64,000 nt of DNA from Frigidibacter sp037095735 (GCF_037095735.1 NZ_JBAWKD010000001.1:620001-684000), one strand, 5' to 3'. Positions 1-8,294 are shown, numbered from the stretch's first letter. Notes: generated from the sequence alone by a model not told the origin. Translations and numbers: made by a program.

Positions 1-53
1 CTGATGCCCTGATCTTCCAGTCGTTGCGCCGGATTCACGCGTCCGATGGTCAT
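1..53 (-). CDS. pckA: phosphoenolpyruvate carboxykinase (ATP), N-terminal fragment
   Basis: Only the first 17 codons are inside the window, reading MTIGRVNPAQRLEDQGI, which matches the characteristic start of alphaproteobacterial ATP-dependent PEP carboxykinase. The enzyme converts oxaloacetate to PEP in gluconeogenesis. A GGGAG ribosome-binding site lies about 7 bases before the ATG. The divergent neighbour is chvI, which is the usual arrangement in this order and supports the call. The rest of the gene lies outside the window. Confidence 0.85.
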   Translation of the reverse strand, partial: MTIGRVNPAQRLEDQGI

Positions 54-411
54 ATGCAAGCTCCCGAAGCCGCGGTGCGGCTCTCCAAAAGTCATCAAGG
101 CGACGCGCGGGCCAGGCACGCCGGTCGGCCCCTGAAACAGGGGAAGACCCATCCGCTATACCATGACAGAACCTTGAAGAAACCCGTCGTTTTGGTGGGT
201 TAGCGCAACCAGACACGGTTTAGCGCAATCATTCCGCCGCCCTGTGCAGAATTGTGCTATGGGTAAAGTGAGACATATTAGTCGAACCTTGGGAAAAACG
301 TGGTGGGCTAGGTCCGGCGAAGACGCTCGATTCGTAGTTAGCCGTTGATTCCCCCCGGGGGACAAGGGACAATGTGGCAAAAAACAGGCAGAGCAGTATC
401 GGGGAATGCCC
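54..411. promoter_or_regulatory. pckA-chvI divergent intergenic region with two TAGCGCAA repeats
   Basis: About 360 bases without a convincing gene, holding the promoters of pckA (leftward) and chvI (rightward). The octamer TAGCGCAA occurs twice in the same orientation, at 201-208 and 221-228, exactly 20 bases apart. The first lies in an imperfect palindrome (GGTT-N5-AACC, 198-210), which resembles LacI-family operators. pckA is known to be under LacI-type control in rhizobia (PckR). Assigning these repeats to such a regulator here is inference. A CCCCC/GGGGG hairpin is visible around 351-362. Confidence 0.45.
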
Positions 412-1116
412 ATGTCGCGTATCGCACTGGTCGATGACGACCGTAACATCCTGACTTCCGTGTCGATGACGCTGGAAGCCGAGGGTTTCGAAGTCGAGAC
501 CTACAACGACGGGCAGGCCGCACTGGACGCCTTCAGCAAGCGACTGCCGGACATGGCGGTCTTCGACATCAAGATGCCCCGGATGGACGGCATGGACCTG
601 CTGCAGCGCGTGCGGCAGAAGACCAACATGCCGGTGATCTTCCTCACCTCGAAGGACGACGAGATCGACGAGGTGCTCGGCCTGCGCATGGGCGCCGACG
701 ACTATGTCAAGAAACCCTTCTCGCAGCGCCTGCTGGTCGAACGCATCCGCGCGCTGCTGCGCCGGCAGGAAGCGCAGACCGGCGGCGTCGACATCCCGGT
801 CACCGAAGAGAACAAGGTGATGGTCCGCGGTCAGCTGACCATGGACCCGCTGCGCCACTCGGTCAGCTGGAAGGGCCGCGACGTCTCGCTGACCGTGACC
901 GAATTCCTGCTGCTGCAGGCGCTCGCCCAGCGCCCCGGCTTCGTCAAGAGCCGCGACCAGCTGATGGACGTCGCCTATGACGATCAGGTCTATGTCGACG
1001 ACCGCACCATCGACAGCCACATCAAGCGCCTGCGCAAGAAGATGCGGACCGTCGACGATGACTTCTCGGCGATCGAGACCCTCTACGGCATCGGCTACCG
1101 CTACAACGAGGAGTGA
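412..1116 (+). CDS. chvI: two-component response regulator ChvI (OmpR/PhoB family)
   Basis: Receiver domain (about residues 1-120) with the acidic pocket LVDDD and phospho-acceptor D52 in VFDIKMPRMDG, followed by an OmpR-type winged-helix DNA-binding domain ending in TLYGIGYRYNEE. I chose the ATG at 412 over the one at 406 because the GGGG ribosome-binding sequence at 401-404 is correctly spaced only for 412, and family members begin MSRIALVDDD. It is the DNA-binding partner of ChvG encoded 10 bases downstream. In alphaproteobacteria this pair responds to acid and envelope stress and influences carbon metabolism. Its position opposite pckA is conserved. Confidence 0.93.
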   Translation: MSRIALVDDDRNILTSVSMTLEAEGFEVETYNDGQAALDAFSKRLPDMAVFDIKMPRMDGMDLLQRVRQKTNMPVIFLTSKDDEIDEVLGLRMGADDYVKKPFSQRLLVERIRALLRRQEAQTGGVDIPVTEENKVMVRGQLTMDPLRHSVSWKGRDVSLTVTEFLLLQALAQRPGFVKSRDQLMDVAYDDQVYVDDRTIDSHIKRLRKKMRTVDDDFSAIETLYGIGYRYNEE

Positions 1117-1126
1117 CGCGGCGGCC

Positions 1127-2848
1127 ATGACCATCGCTCACCGCCCGAACGAGGCCGGGATCAAGTCGAGCCGCGACAGCGGACTCGTGCTGGGCGAAGA
1201 CTGGGTCAACGCCGGTCTCGAGTCCGAAGACGAACTGCGCGAGGGCCGGGCCCGGCGCAGCTTCCTGTCGATCAACCGCTCGCCGCTGGCGCGCAAGATT
1301 ATCACCTTCAACCTCATGGCGATGATCGTGATGGTCGCCGGGGTGCTGTTCCTGAACCCGTTCCGCGACAGCCTCGTGGCGCAGCGCGAGCGCGACATGG
1401 TCGGCGAGACGCGGCTGATCGGCAGCGTGGTCGAGGCGCGGCTCGGCCAGTCGCCCGATGCCGTCTGGACGCGCGAGACGCTGGAGCAGACGCTGGGCAG
1501 CATCGAGCTGCCGCAGGGCGCCACGCTGTTCCTCTATGACACCAAGGGCGCGCTGCTGACCTCGAGCCGCCAGGTCGCGACCCGCGCCGCGGCCCCGGTG
1601 CCGGGCCTGACCGGCAACCACCGCCCGACCGCGATCACCGATTTCCTCGGCTCGGTCTGGGACGGGCTCGCGGGGCTTCTGGCCCCCCGTGTCAGCGCCC
1701 CCACCGGCGTCGACCTGCACTCGCTGGCCGGAGAACTCGCCGCAGAGGCGCTGCAGGGCACCACGCAGGTCCGCAACCTGCGCGACGGGGACGAGGGCAC
1801 GATCTTCGTCGTCTCGGAACCGGTGCGCAGCGGCGACCGGGTGATCGGCGCGATCTCGGTCTCGTCGCAGGCCGGCGCGATCGACGCGCTGGTGCGGGCA
1901 GAGCGCGAGCAGGTGCTGGAGATGTTCATCATCGCCATCATCGTCTCGGTCGGGCTCAGCCTCGTGCTGGCCTCGACCATCGCCAACCCGCTGGCCGACC
2001 TCGCCATTGCCGCCGAGCTGGGCCGTGACCGCAACGCCCGCAAGATGAGCCCAGGCCGCGTCCGCATTCCCGACCTCACCGGCCGCCCGGACGAGATCGG
2101 CCGGCTGTCGGGCGCGATGCGCGGCATGGTCACCGCGCTTTACGACCGGATCGACGCGAACGAGCAGTTCGCGGCCGATGTCTCGCACGAGATCAAGAAC
2201 CCGCTCGCCTCGCTGCGGTCTGCCGTGGGCACCATGCGCGTGGCCAAGCGCGACGACCAGCGCGAGAAGCTTCTGGAAGTGATCGAGCATGACGTGCGCC
2301 GGCTCGACCGGCTGGTCAGCGACATCTCGAACGCCTCGCGCCTCGACAGCGAACTGGTGCGCGACGAGGAAGAGGAATTCGACCTTCTCCGCACCATCGG
2401 CAACATCAACGAATACCTCTCGCAGCAGGCGACCGAGCGCGGGGTGGACTACATCACCGACCTGCCGCAGGGCCCGATCCGCATCACCGGGCTGGAAGGG
2501 CGGCTGGCGCAGGTCTTCGTCAACCTGATCACCAACGCCATCTCGTTCTGCGAAGAGGGCGACGCCGTCCGCGTCTGGGTGCGCAAGCGCGACAACCGGG
2601 TGCTGGTCGTGGTCGAGGACACCGGGCCGGGCATCCCCGACCAGGCGCTGACCAAGATCTTCAAGCGCTTCTATTCCGAACGTCCCCCGGGCCAGTTCGG
2701 CGAGCATTCGGGCCTTGGCCTCGCCATCTCGAAACAGATCGTCGAGGCGCATGCCGGCGTAATCTGGGCCGAGAACATCCGCCCGACCGATGCCGACATC
2801 ACCTCGGAACCGCTGGGCGCCCGCTTCGTGGTCGGCCTGCCGGTCTGA
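1127..2848 (+). CDS. chvG: sensor histidine kinase ChvG
   Basis: A 573-residue inner-membrane kinase. It has a cytoplasmic N-terminus, TM1 around residues 58-78, a periplasmic sensor region of about 190 residues, TM2 around 265-285, a HAMP linker, a HisKA box with phospho-acceptor H354 in VSHEIKNP, and a HATPase domain with DTGPGIP (G1) and GLGLAIS (G2). The ATG at 1127 follows the chvI stop by 10 bases, and the 573-residue length fits the ChvG/ExoS family. It phosphorylates ChvI. The downstream PTS genes appear to be cotranscribed, a known alphaproteobacterial arrangement linking envelope signalling to the nitrogen-type PTS. Confidence 0.93.
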   Translation: MTIAHRPNEAGIKSSRDSGLVLGEDWVNAGLESEDELREGRARRSFLSINRSPLARKIITFNLMAMIVMVAGVLFLNPFRDSLVAQRERDMVGETRLIGSVVEARLGQSPDAVWTRETLEQTLGSIELPQGATLFLYDTKGALLTSSRQVATRAAAPVPGLTGNHRPTAITDFLGSVWDGLAGLLAPRVSAPTGVDLHSLAGELAAEALQGTTQVRNLRDGDEGTIFVVSEPVRSGDRVIGAISVSSQAGAIDALVRAEREQVLEMFIIAIIVSVGLSLVLASTIANPLADLAIAAELGRDRNARKMSPGRVRIPDLTGRPDEIGRLSGAMRGMVTALYDRIDANEQFAADVSHEIKNPLASLRSAVGTMRVAKRDDQREKLLEVIEHDVRRLDRLVSDISNASRLDSELVRDEEEEFDLLRTIGNINEYLSQQATERGVDYITDLPQGPIRITGLEGRLAQVFVNLITNAISFCEEGDAVRVWVRKRDNRVLVVVEDTGPGIPDQALTKIFKRFYSERPPGQFGEHSGLGLAISKQIVEAHAGVIWAENIRPTDADITSEPLGARFVVGLPV

Positions 2849-2866
2849 TGCGGGGCTGAGCGCGGC

Positions 2867-3283
2867 TTGCGCGAGATCCTGCATGCCACCACCGTCGCCC
2901 TGCAGGGCCGCGGCCTCTTGATCCTCGGGCCCTCGGGCAGCGGCAAGTCCGCGCTCGGGCTGTGGATGATGGCCCATGGCGCCCGGCTGGTGGCCGACGA
3001 CCGCACCGAGCTGACCGCCACCGCCACCACCCTGACCGCCCGCTGCCCGCCCGCGATCCTCGGCCGGATCGAGGCGCGCGGCGTTGGCATCCTGCGGGCC
3101 GAAACAGCGGGCGCGGTCGCGGTGGTGCTGGCGGTCGACCTCGGGCTGGCGGAACCCGACCGCCTGCCGCCCCGCCGCACAAAGACGTTTCTCGGCCATG
3201 AAATCGCCCTTGTGCAGGGCAAGGATGCCCCGCATCTTGGCCCGGCCCTGCTTCAGTGGCTCCGCGCGGGCCGCACCGACTGA
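2867..3283 (+). CDS. hprK: HPr kinase/phosphorylase, short alphaproteobacterial form
   Basis: A 138-residue protein equivalent to the C-terminal catalytic domain of HprK. It has a Walker A loop GPSGSGKS at residues 21-28 and the conserved segment GRIEARGVGIL. The N-terminal domain found in Firmicutes is absent, as is normal for alphaproteobacteria. The only reasonable start is TTG at 2867, because no in-frame ATG precedes the P-loop. It phosphorylates and dephosphorylates the regulatory serine of HPr, whose gene lies three genes downstream. It follows chvG by 18 bases in one apparent operon. Confidence 0.9.
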   Translation: MREILHATTVALQGRGLLILGPSGSGKSALGLWMMAHGARLVADDRTELTATATTLTARCPPAILGRIEARGVGILRAETAGAVAVVLAVDLGLAEPDRLPPRRTKTFLGHEIALVQGKDAPHLGPALLQWLRAGRTD

Positions 3284-3312
3284 CTCCCTCCCCGGGGCGC
3301 GACCGAGACGCC

Positions 3313-4218
3313 ATGACCGACCAGCCAGATCCCGCGGATCAGCCCGCCCAGCGCATGGTGCTCGTCACCGGACCTTCGGGTGCCGGCCGCTCGACCGCGA
3401 TCCATGTGCTCGAGGATCTGGGCTACGAGCCGATCGACAACCTGCCGCTCAGTCTCGTGCCGCGCCTTGTCGACGGCCCCGCCCTCGCCCGCCCGATTGC
3501 GCTCGGGATCGACGTGCGCAACCGCGACTTCTCGGCCGCGGCGCTGATCGAGGCCATCGACCGCATGACCCGCGAACCCGCGGTCGAGGTCGAGGTGCTG
3601 TATCTCGACTGCGCCCCCGAAGAGCTGATGCGCCGCTACAACGAGACGCGCCGCCGCCACCCGCTGGGCCCGACCGATCCGGGCGAGGGCATCGCGCGCG
3701 AGATCGACCTGCTGGCCCCGATCCGCGCCCGCGCCGACGTGCTGATCGACACCACCGATCTCAGCGTCCACGACCTGAAGGCCGAGGTGCAGCGCTGGTT
3801 CGACACGCTCGGCCCCGACCGGATCGGTGTCTCGGTGCAGAGCTTCAGCTACAAGCGCGGCGTGCCCCGCGGGCTCGACATCATGTTCGACTGTCGCTTT
3901 CTGCGAAATCCGCACTGGGAGCCGGCGCTGCGCCCGCTCGACGGCCGCGACGCCGCGGTTGTCGATTATGTGACCGCCGATCCACGGTTTGATGACTTCT
4001 TTGCAAAGGTATTGGATCTTGTCCTGATGGTGCTTCCTGCCCATCTGGAAGAGGGAAAGGCCCATCTGACCATCGGTCTGGGGTGTACCGGAGGGCAACA
4101 CCGCTCGGTCGCTCTGACCGAAAAGCTCGCCGCTGCGCTTGCACAGGCCGGGTGGCAGGTGTCTAAAAGACACAGGGAACTGGAGCGCCGGGCATCCGCC
4201 GGCGCGGGAAACCGTTGA
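3313..4218 (+). CDS. rapZ: RNase adapter / nucleotide-binding protein RapZ
   Basis: About 301 residues. The N-terminal P-loop is GPSGAGRST (residues 20-28), where Arg replaces the usual Walker Lys. The central IDNLPLSL motif is present, and the C-terminus carries the family signature GLGCTGGQHRSV. In enterobacteria RapZ adapts RNase E to a small RNA that controls amino-sugar synthesis. The alphaproteobacterial role is less clear, but the linkage with hprK, EIIA and HPr is conserved. The ATG at 3313 was chosen because the earlier in-frame start would overlap hprK and adds an unconserved extension. Confidence 0.9.
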   Translation: MTDQPDPADQPAQRMVLVTGPSGAGRSTAIHVLEDLGYEPIDNLPLSLVPRLVDGPALARPIALGIDVRNRDFSAAALIEAIDRMTREPAVEVEVLYLDCAPEELMRRYNETRRRHPLGPTDPGEGIAREIDLLAPIRARADVLIDTTDLSVHDLKAEVQRWFDTLGPDRIGVSVQSFSYKRGVPRGLDIMFDCRFLRNPHWEPALRPLDGRDAAVVDYVTADPRFDDFFAKVLDLVLMVLPAHLEEGKAHLTIGLGCTGGQHRSVALTEKLAAALAQAGWQVSKRHRELERRASAGAGNR

Positions 4219-4231
4219 AGGTAGGCAGGGC

Positions 4232-4639
4232 GTGATCGGTATCGTGATCGTCGCACATGGTGGTCTGGCGCGGGAATATCTCTCGGCCGTCGAGCATGTG
4301 GTGGGCAAGCAGACCGGGATTCGTGCGATCTCCATCGAGGAGGACCACGACCGGGCAGGCAAGCAGGCCGAGATCTGCGCCGCGGCGGACGCCGTGGACG
4401 AGGGATCGGGCGTGGTCGTGGTGACCGACATGTTCGGGGGCTCTCCCTCGAACCTGAGCCTCATGGCCTGCGCACCGCGCAACCGCCAGATCGTCTATGG
4501 CGCGAATCTGCCGATGCTGATCAAGCTGGCGAAGTCGCGCAACCTGTCGGTCGGCGAGGCCGTGGCCTCGGCGCTGGACGCGGGCCGCAAATACATCAAC
4601 TGCTACCAGGCCGGGGAATTCGGCCGCACCGGCACCTGA
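4232..4639 (+). CDS. PTS IIA component, mannose family (regulatory EIIA)
   Basis: About 135 residues beginning MIGIVIVAHGGLA. The phosphorylatable histidine is H9 in AHGG, and the second conserved block is VVTDMFGGSPSN. GTG at 4232 is the start because it puts the first beta strand at the N-terminus. The earlier in-frame ATG lies inside rapZ and adds an unrelated 31-residue extension. No IIB, IIC or IID permease genes accompany it, so like other alphaproteobacterial versions it is probably a regulatory phospho-carrier receiving phosphate from HPr rather than part of a sugar transporter. It starts 13 bases after rapZ. Confidence 0.9.
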   Translation: MIGIVIVAHGGLAREYLSAVEHVVGKQTGIRAISIEEDHDRAGKQAEICAAADAVDEGSGVVVVTDMFGGSPSNLSLMACAPRNRQIVYGANLPMLIKLAKSRNLSVGEAVASALDAGRKYINCYQAGEFGRTGT

Positions 4640-4670
4640 CCCCTTCACATCTGACGCCCCGGGAGGACAG

Positions 4671-4937
4671 GTGCGCAAGACCCTCAAGATCGTCAACGAG
4701 AAGGGCCTTCACGCCCGCGCCTCGGCCAAGTTCGTCGAAGTCGTGGAAAAGCACGATGCCCGCGCCACCGTCAGCCATCAGGGCATGGACGTGTCGGGCG
4801 ACTCGATCATGGGCCTGCTGATGCTGGCCGCCTCGAAGGGCTGCGCGATCGAGGTCGAGACCTCGGGGCTCGAGGCCGAAAAGCTGTCCTCCGCACTGGA
4901 AGCGCTTGTCGCCGACCGCTTCGGCGAGCCGTTCTGA
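4671..4937 (+). CDS. HPr-family phosphocarrier protein
   Basis: An 88-residue HPr with the phospho-histidine H14 in GLHARASA and the regulatory serine S45 in GDSIMGL, the target of HprK. The start is GTG at 4671 with a strong GGGAGGA ribosome-binding site at 4661-4667. It is the last gene of the chvI-chvG-hprK-rapZ-EIIA-HPr series. No enzyme I (ptsP) gene is in the window, so the phosphate donor must be encoded elsewhere. Confidence 0.93.
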   Translation: MRKTLKIVNEKGLHARASAKFVEVVEKHDARATVSHQGMDVSGDSIMGLLMLAASKGCAIEVETSGLEAEKLSSALEALVADRFGEPF

Positions 4938-5000
4938 CCCCGAATTGACCTGACCGCCCCAAGCGCCTAGACCCTGCGGACCATCACGACCGGAGGCCCC

Positions 5001-5468
5001 ATGGTCCAGCTCTTCGCCTATACCGACGGCGCCTGTTCCGGCAATCCCGGCCCCGGCGGCTGGGGGGCGCTGCTTCTGGCGCGCGAGGACGGCAAGGTGG
5101 TGCGCGAGCGCACCCTGTCGGGGGGCGAGCCCGACACCACCAACAACCGGATGGAACTGCTGGCCGCGATCTCGGCGCTCGAAGCGCTGGCGCGGCCGAC
5201 GACGATCACCGTGATCACCGACTCGGCCTATGTGAAGAACGGCGTCACCGGCTGGATCCACGGCTGGAAGCGCAAGGGCTGGCGGACGGCGGACGGCAAG
5301 CCGGTGAAGAACGTCGATCTCTGGCAGCGGCTGGACGAGGCGGCGGCGCGCCACAACGTGACCTGGGAATGGATCAAGGGCCATGCCGGCCATCCCGAGA
5401 ACGAACGCGCCGACGAGCTGGCCCGCGGCGGGATGGCGCCCTTCAAGCCGCAGAAGGCGAAGGGTTAG
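5001..5468 (+). CDS. rnhA: ribonuclease HI
   Basis: A 155-residue RNase HI that cleaves the RNA strand of RNA/DNA hybrids. The catalytic carboxylates D9 (YTDGACSGNPG), E52 (NNRMELLA), D74 (ITDSAY) and D138 (NERADELA) and the conserved H128 (KGHAGH) are all present. A GGAGG site lies just before the ATG. It is transcribed in the same direction as the PTS genes after a 63-base gap and converges on the small membrane-protein gene to its right. Confidence 0.96.
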   Translation: MVQLFAYTDGACSGNPGPGGWGALLLAREDGKVVRERTLSGGEPDTTNNRMELLAAISALEALARPTTITVITDSAYVKNGVTGWIHGWKRKGWRTADGKPVKNVDLWQRLDEAAARHNVTWEWIKGHAGHPENERADELARGGMAPFKPQKAKG

Positions 5469-5480
5469 ACACTCGGGAGT

Positions 5481-5807
5481 TCAGGGGCGCATCGGCGGGG
5501 GCGCAAGCGCCCGGTCCGGCAATGCCGTGGCCGGGACAGCCGCAGCGGGCGTGGCCAGTGCCGGGACAGCGGCTCCGGCGGCGGCTCCGGCGACGGCTCC
5601 GGCGGCGGCGGGCAGGACATCGGCAAGCTCGGCCGGCGTGCCCTGACCGTCCATCGCCTTGGCCAGCACCAGCAGGCCCGCGACGACCACGGCCCAGCCG
5701 CCCGGGCGCATCAGCAGCCAGACGCCGATCTTCGCGAATCGCATGACAAGGAACAGCGTGCCTGCGCCGCCGAGGGTCCAGAGGAATTGGGTGAAACCGA
5801 ACGGCAT
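5481..5807 (-). CDS. small putative membrane protein with Ala/Pro-rich tail
   Basis: A 108-residue protein of unknown function. It has a hydrophobic first half with two likely membrane segments (about residues 8-22 and 30-50), followed by a long Ala/Val/Pro tail encoded by an imperfect GGCTCCGGC-type repeat at 5568-5610 that may be replication-slippage prone. It lies between rnhA and fmt, converges on rnhA with a 12-base gap, and has only a weak ribosome-binding sequence. The hydrophobic N-terminal half looks like real coding sequence. The tail is of low complexity. Confidence 0.5.
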   Translation of the reverse strand: MPFGFTQFLWTLGGAGTLFLVMRFAKIGVWLLMRPGGWAVVVAGLLVLAKAMDGQGTPAELADVLPAAAGAVAGAAAGAAVPALATPAAAVPATALPDRALAPPPMRP

Positions 5808-5885
5808 CGCAGGTCCGAAACGCCCCGGGGGAGTCGGGACCCAGGCATCATCGCGGCGCCGCGCGGCAGCCGCAAGCCTCGTCGC

Positions 5886-6782
5886 TCAATCCAGACGTGC
5901 GGGCAGCGTCAATCCGCGCAGCACCTCGGCCGCGGGCATCGGCCGCTTGCCCTCGCGCTGCGCCTCGAGCACCTCGATCGCCCCCGCGCCGCAGGCCACG
6001 GTGAAGCCCGGGCCGGTCGCCCCCGGCGCCCCCTGCCCTGCGCCCAGCCGCGAGCGCAGGATCTTCACCCGCTCGCCCGCGATCTCGCACCAGGCCCCCG
6101 GGAAGGGCGACAACCCGCGGATCTGGCGGTCGACCTCGACCGCGGGCCGCGCCCAGTCGATCCGCGCCTCGGCCTTGTCGATCTTCGCGGCATAGGTCAC
6201 GCCGGCCTCGGGCTGGACCTCGGGCACCAGCCCCGGCAGCCCCGCCAGCGCGTCCAAGATCATCCGCGCGCCCAGGCCCGAGAGCCGGTCATGCAGGTCG
6301 CCCGTGGTCTCCTCGGCCCCGATCTCCAGCGCCTCGCGCATCAGCACCGGGCCGGTGTCGAGCCCCGCCTCCATCTGCATAATGCAGATCCCGGTCTGGG
6401 CATCGCCCGCCATGATCGCGCGGTGGATCGGCGCGGCCCCGCGCCAGCGCGGCAGAAGCGAGGCATGGATGTTCACGCAGCCGTGCCGCGGCGCGTCCAG
6501 CACCGCCCGCGGCAGGATCAGCCCATAGGCCACCACCACCGCCACATCGGCGTCCAGCGCGGCGAAGTCGGCCTGCGCCTCGGCGCCCTTCAGCGACACC
6601 GGGTGGCGCACCGGCAGGCCCAGTGCCTCGGCCTTCGCCTGCACCGGCGAGGGGCGGTCCTTCTTGCCCCGGCCCGCCGGGCGCGGCGGCTGGCTGTAGA
6701 CGCAGATGACCTCGTGCGCGGCCGCCAATGCCTCGAGCACCGGGACCGAGAACTCCGGCGTGCCCATGAACACCACGCGCAT
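5886..6782 (-). CDS. fmt: methionyl-tRNA formyltransferase
   Basis: A 298-residue enzyme that formylates initiator Met-tRNA using 10-formyl-tetrahydrofolate. It starts MRVVFMGTPEFSVPVLEAL and contains the active-site motif SLLPRWRGAAPIHRAI, then the C-terminal tRNA-binding domain (EARIDWARPA, IRGLSPFPGAW). Its ATG overlaps the stop of the upstream deformylase-like gene by one base (TGATG), so translation is probably coupled. It is the last gene of a def-def-def-fmt operon. Confidence 0.96.
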   Translation of the reverse strand: MRVVFMGTPEFSVPVLEALAAAHEVICVYSQPPRPAGRGKKDRPSPVQAKAEALGLPVRHPVSLKGAEAQADFAALDADVAVVVAYGLILPRAVLDAPRHGCVNIHASLLPRWRGAAPIHRAIMAGDAQTGICIMQMEAGLDTGPVLMREALEIGAEETTGDLHDRLSGLGARMILDALAGLPGLVPEVQPEAGVTYAAKIDKAEARIDWARPAVEVDRQIRGLSPFPGAWCEIAGERVKILRSRLGAGQGAPGATGPGFTVACGAGAIEVLEAQREGKRPMPAAEVLRGLTLPARLD

Positions 6783-7279
6783 CAGCGGGCCAGCTTCTGG
6801 CTCTTCGCCACCAGCATCTTGCGACGCAGGGGCGAGAGGTGGTCGACGAAGACCTTGCCGTTCAGGTGGTCGATCTGGTGCTGCACGCTCGTGGCCCAGA
6901 GGCCCACGAAATCGCGTTCCTCGATCTCGCCGGTCTCGTTCAGGAAGCGCACCGTCACCGCCCGCGGCCGCTCGATCAGCGCCGAGACGCCGGGCAGGTT
7001 CGGGCTGGCCTCTTCATACTTGCGGAACTGGATCGAGGCATGCAGCACCTCGGGGTTCGCCATCTTCACCGCTTGCCCCCGCTTGTCCGAGGCATCGACG
7101 ACGGCCAGCCGCAGCATGATCCCGATCTGCGGCGCGGCGAGGCCCACGCCCGGCATCGCGTCCATGGTCTCGACCATGTCGTCCCAGATCATCCGCACCG
7201 TCTCGGTCACTGTCTCGACCGGCTCGGCCGGGGTGCGCAGGCGCTTGTCGGGATAGGGCACGAAGGGGCGAACGGTCAT
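6782..7279 (-). CDS. peptide deformylase-like protein lacking catalytic residues
   Basis: A 165-residue member of the deformylase fold. Motif I (GVGLAAPQ, residues 44-51) is intact. Motif II, normally EGCLS with the metal-binding Cys, reads EEASPNLPG with no cysteine. Motif III, normally HEIDH, reads HQIDH (134-138), so the catalytic Glu is replaced by Gln. Without the metal Cys and the Glu it should not be an active deformylase. It is intact, well coded and coupled to fmt and the upstream def gene, so a structural or regulatory role is possible. Confidence 0.88.
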   Translation of the reverse strand: MTVRPFVPYPDKRLRTPAEPVETVTETVRMIWDDMVETMDAMPGVGLAAPQIGIMLRLAVVDASDKRGQAVKMANPEVLHASIQFRKYEEASPNLPGVSALIERPRAVTVRFLNETGEIEERDFVGLWATSVQHQIDHLNGKVFVDHLSPLRRKMLVAKSQKLAR

Positions 7280-7773
7280 CGGCGATCTTCCAGTTGGGCC
7301 AGCGCCACGGCGCGGTCGGCAGGGTCGGCACGGTCAAGATGCAGGATCCCGTCGAGATGGTCGCGCTCGTGTTGGATGCAGGTCGCCGCAAAACCCTCGA
7401 AGGCTTCCTCATGCGGGGCGCCGTCCAGATCCTGCCAGCGCAGCACCAGCCGGTCGGGCCGCGTCACCGGCACCGACAGACCCGGCACGGACAGGCAGCC
7501 TTCCTCGCGCATCACCGCGCCCTCGGCAGACAGGATCTCGGGGTTCAGCATGACCCGCGGGTCGGGCGCGCCCTCTTTCCAGCCGCAGTCCATCACGAAG
7601 ATCCGGACCATCGCCCCGACCTGCGGGCCGGCAAGCCCGCGGCCCGGCGCGTCATACATCGTCTCGAGCATGTCCGCGGCCAGCGCCGCGATCTCGGGAC
7701 CGAAGCCGGTCACCTCGGCCGCGCGGGCCGACAGCCGCGGATCGGGCCAGAGGACAAGGGGCAGGACCGCCAT
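7276..7773 (-). CDS. def: peptide deformylase, second paralogue
   Basis: A 165-residue deformylase with complete catalytic motifs: GRGLAGPQ (motif I, slightly divergent), EGCLS (metal Cys) and HERDH (two metal His and the catalytic Glu). It removes the N-terminal formyl group from nascent proteins. It overlaps the downstream deformylase-like gene by four bases and the upstream def by one base, so the three paralogues and fmt form a tight operon. Motif I has Arg and Gly where canonical enzymes have Val/Ile and Ala, which may shift substrate preference. Confidence 0.92.
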   Translation of the reverse strand: MAVLPLVLWPDPRLSARAAEVTGFGPEIAALAADMLETMYDAPGRGLAGPQVGAMVRIFVMDCGWKEGAPDPRVMLNPEILSAEGAVMREEGCLSVPGLSVPVTRPDRLVLRWQDLDGAPHEEAFEGFAATCIQHERDHLDGILHLDRADPADRAVALAQLEDRR

Positions 7774-8294
7774 CAGCCCCGCGCCAGTTCGCGCTTCAGC
7801 TTTTCCATCTTGCGGGTGATCATCTGGCGCTTCAGCGCGCCGAGGTAATCGATGAACAGCCGCCCGTTCAGATGGTCGATCTCGTGCTGCACGCAGGTGG
7901 CCCAGAGCCCCTCGAACCGCTCGGAATGGTTCTTGCCGTCGAGCCCGAGCCAGCTGACCTCGACCTCGGCCGGACGGGTGACGGAACCGTATTGCTCGGG
8001 GATCGACAGGCAGCCTTCCTCGTAGCTGTTCAGCCCTTCCGAGGACCAGGTGATCTCGGGGTTGATCAGCACCATCGGCCGCGGCGTCTCGGACGCCTCC
8101 TTGACGCAGTCCATCACCAGCATCCGCTTGGTCACGCCGACCTGCGGCGCCGCCAGCCCGATGCCGGGCGCGTCATACATCGTCTCGAGCATGTCGTCGG
8201 CCAGCGCCCGGATCGTGTCGTCGATCGACGGGACAGGGTCGCAGACCTTCTTGAGGCGCGGGTCGGGATGGATAAGGATGGCGCGGCGTGTCAT
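7773..8294 (-). CDS. def: peptide deformylase, canonical copy
   Basis: About 173 residues with textbook motifs GIGLAAPQ, EGCLS and QHEIDH, so this is the best candidate for the housekeeping deformylase. The ATG at 8294 is preferred over the upstream in-frame TTG because the protein then begins MTRRAILIHPDPRLK, like typical family members. It is the first gene of the def-def-def-like-fmt operon. It faces away from the aminotransferase gene starting at 8383, so the 88 bases between hold both promoters. Confidence 0.95.
   Translation of the reverse strand: MTRRAILIHPDPRLKKVCDPVPSIDDTIRALADDMLETMYDAPGIGLAAPQVGVTKRMLVMDCVKEASETPRPMVLINPEITWSSEGLNSYEEGCLSIPEQYGSVTRPAEVEVSWLGLDGKNHSERFEGLWATCVQHEIDHLNGRLFIDYLGALKRQMITRKMEKLKRELARG

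Noticed and set aside
1022..3235. 737-codon open frame on the minus strand
   Set aside because: Antisense shadow of chvG and hprK, whose kinase motifs are unmistakable.
6782..8294. Triple def genes as an assembly duplication
   Set aside because: The three proteins differ throughout, including motif residues, so they are old paralogues rather than a repeated contig.
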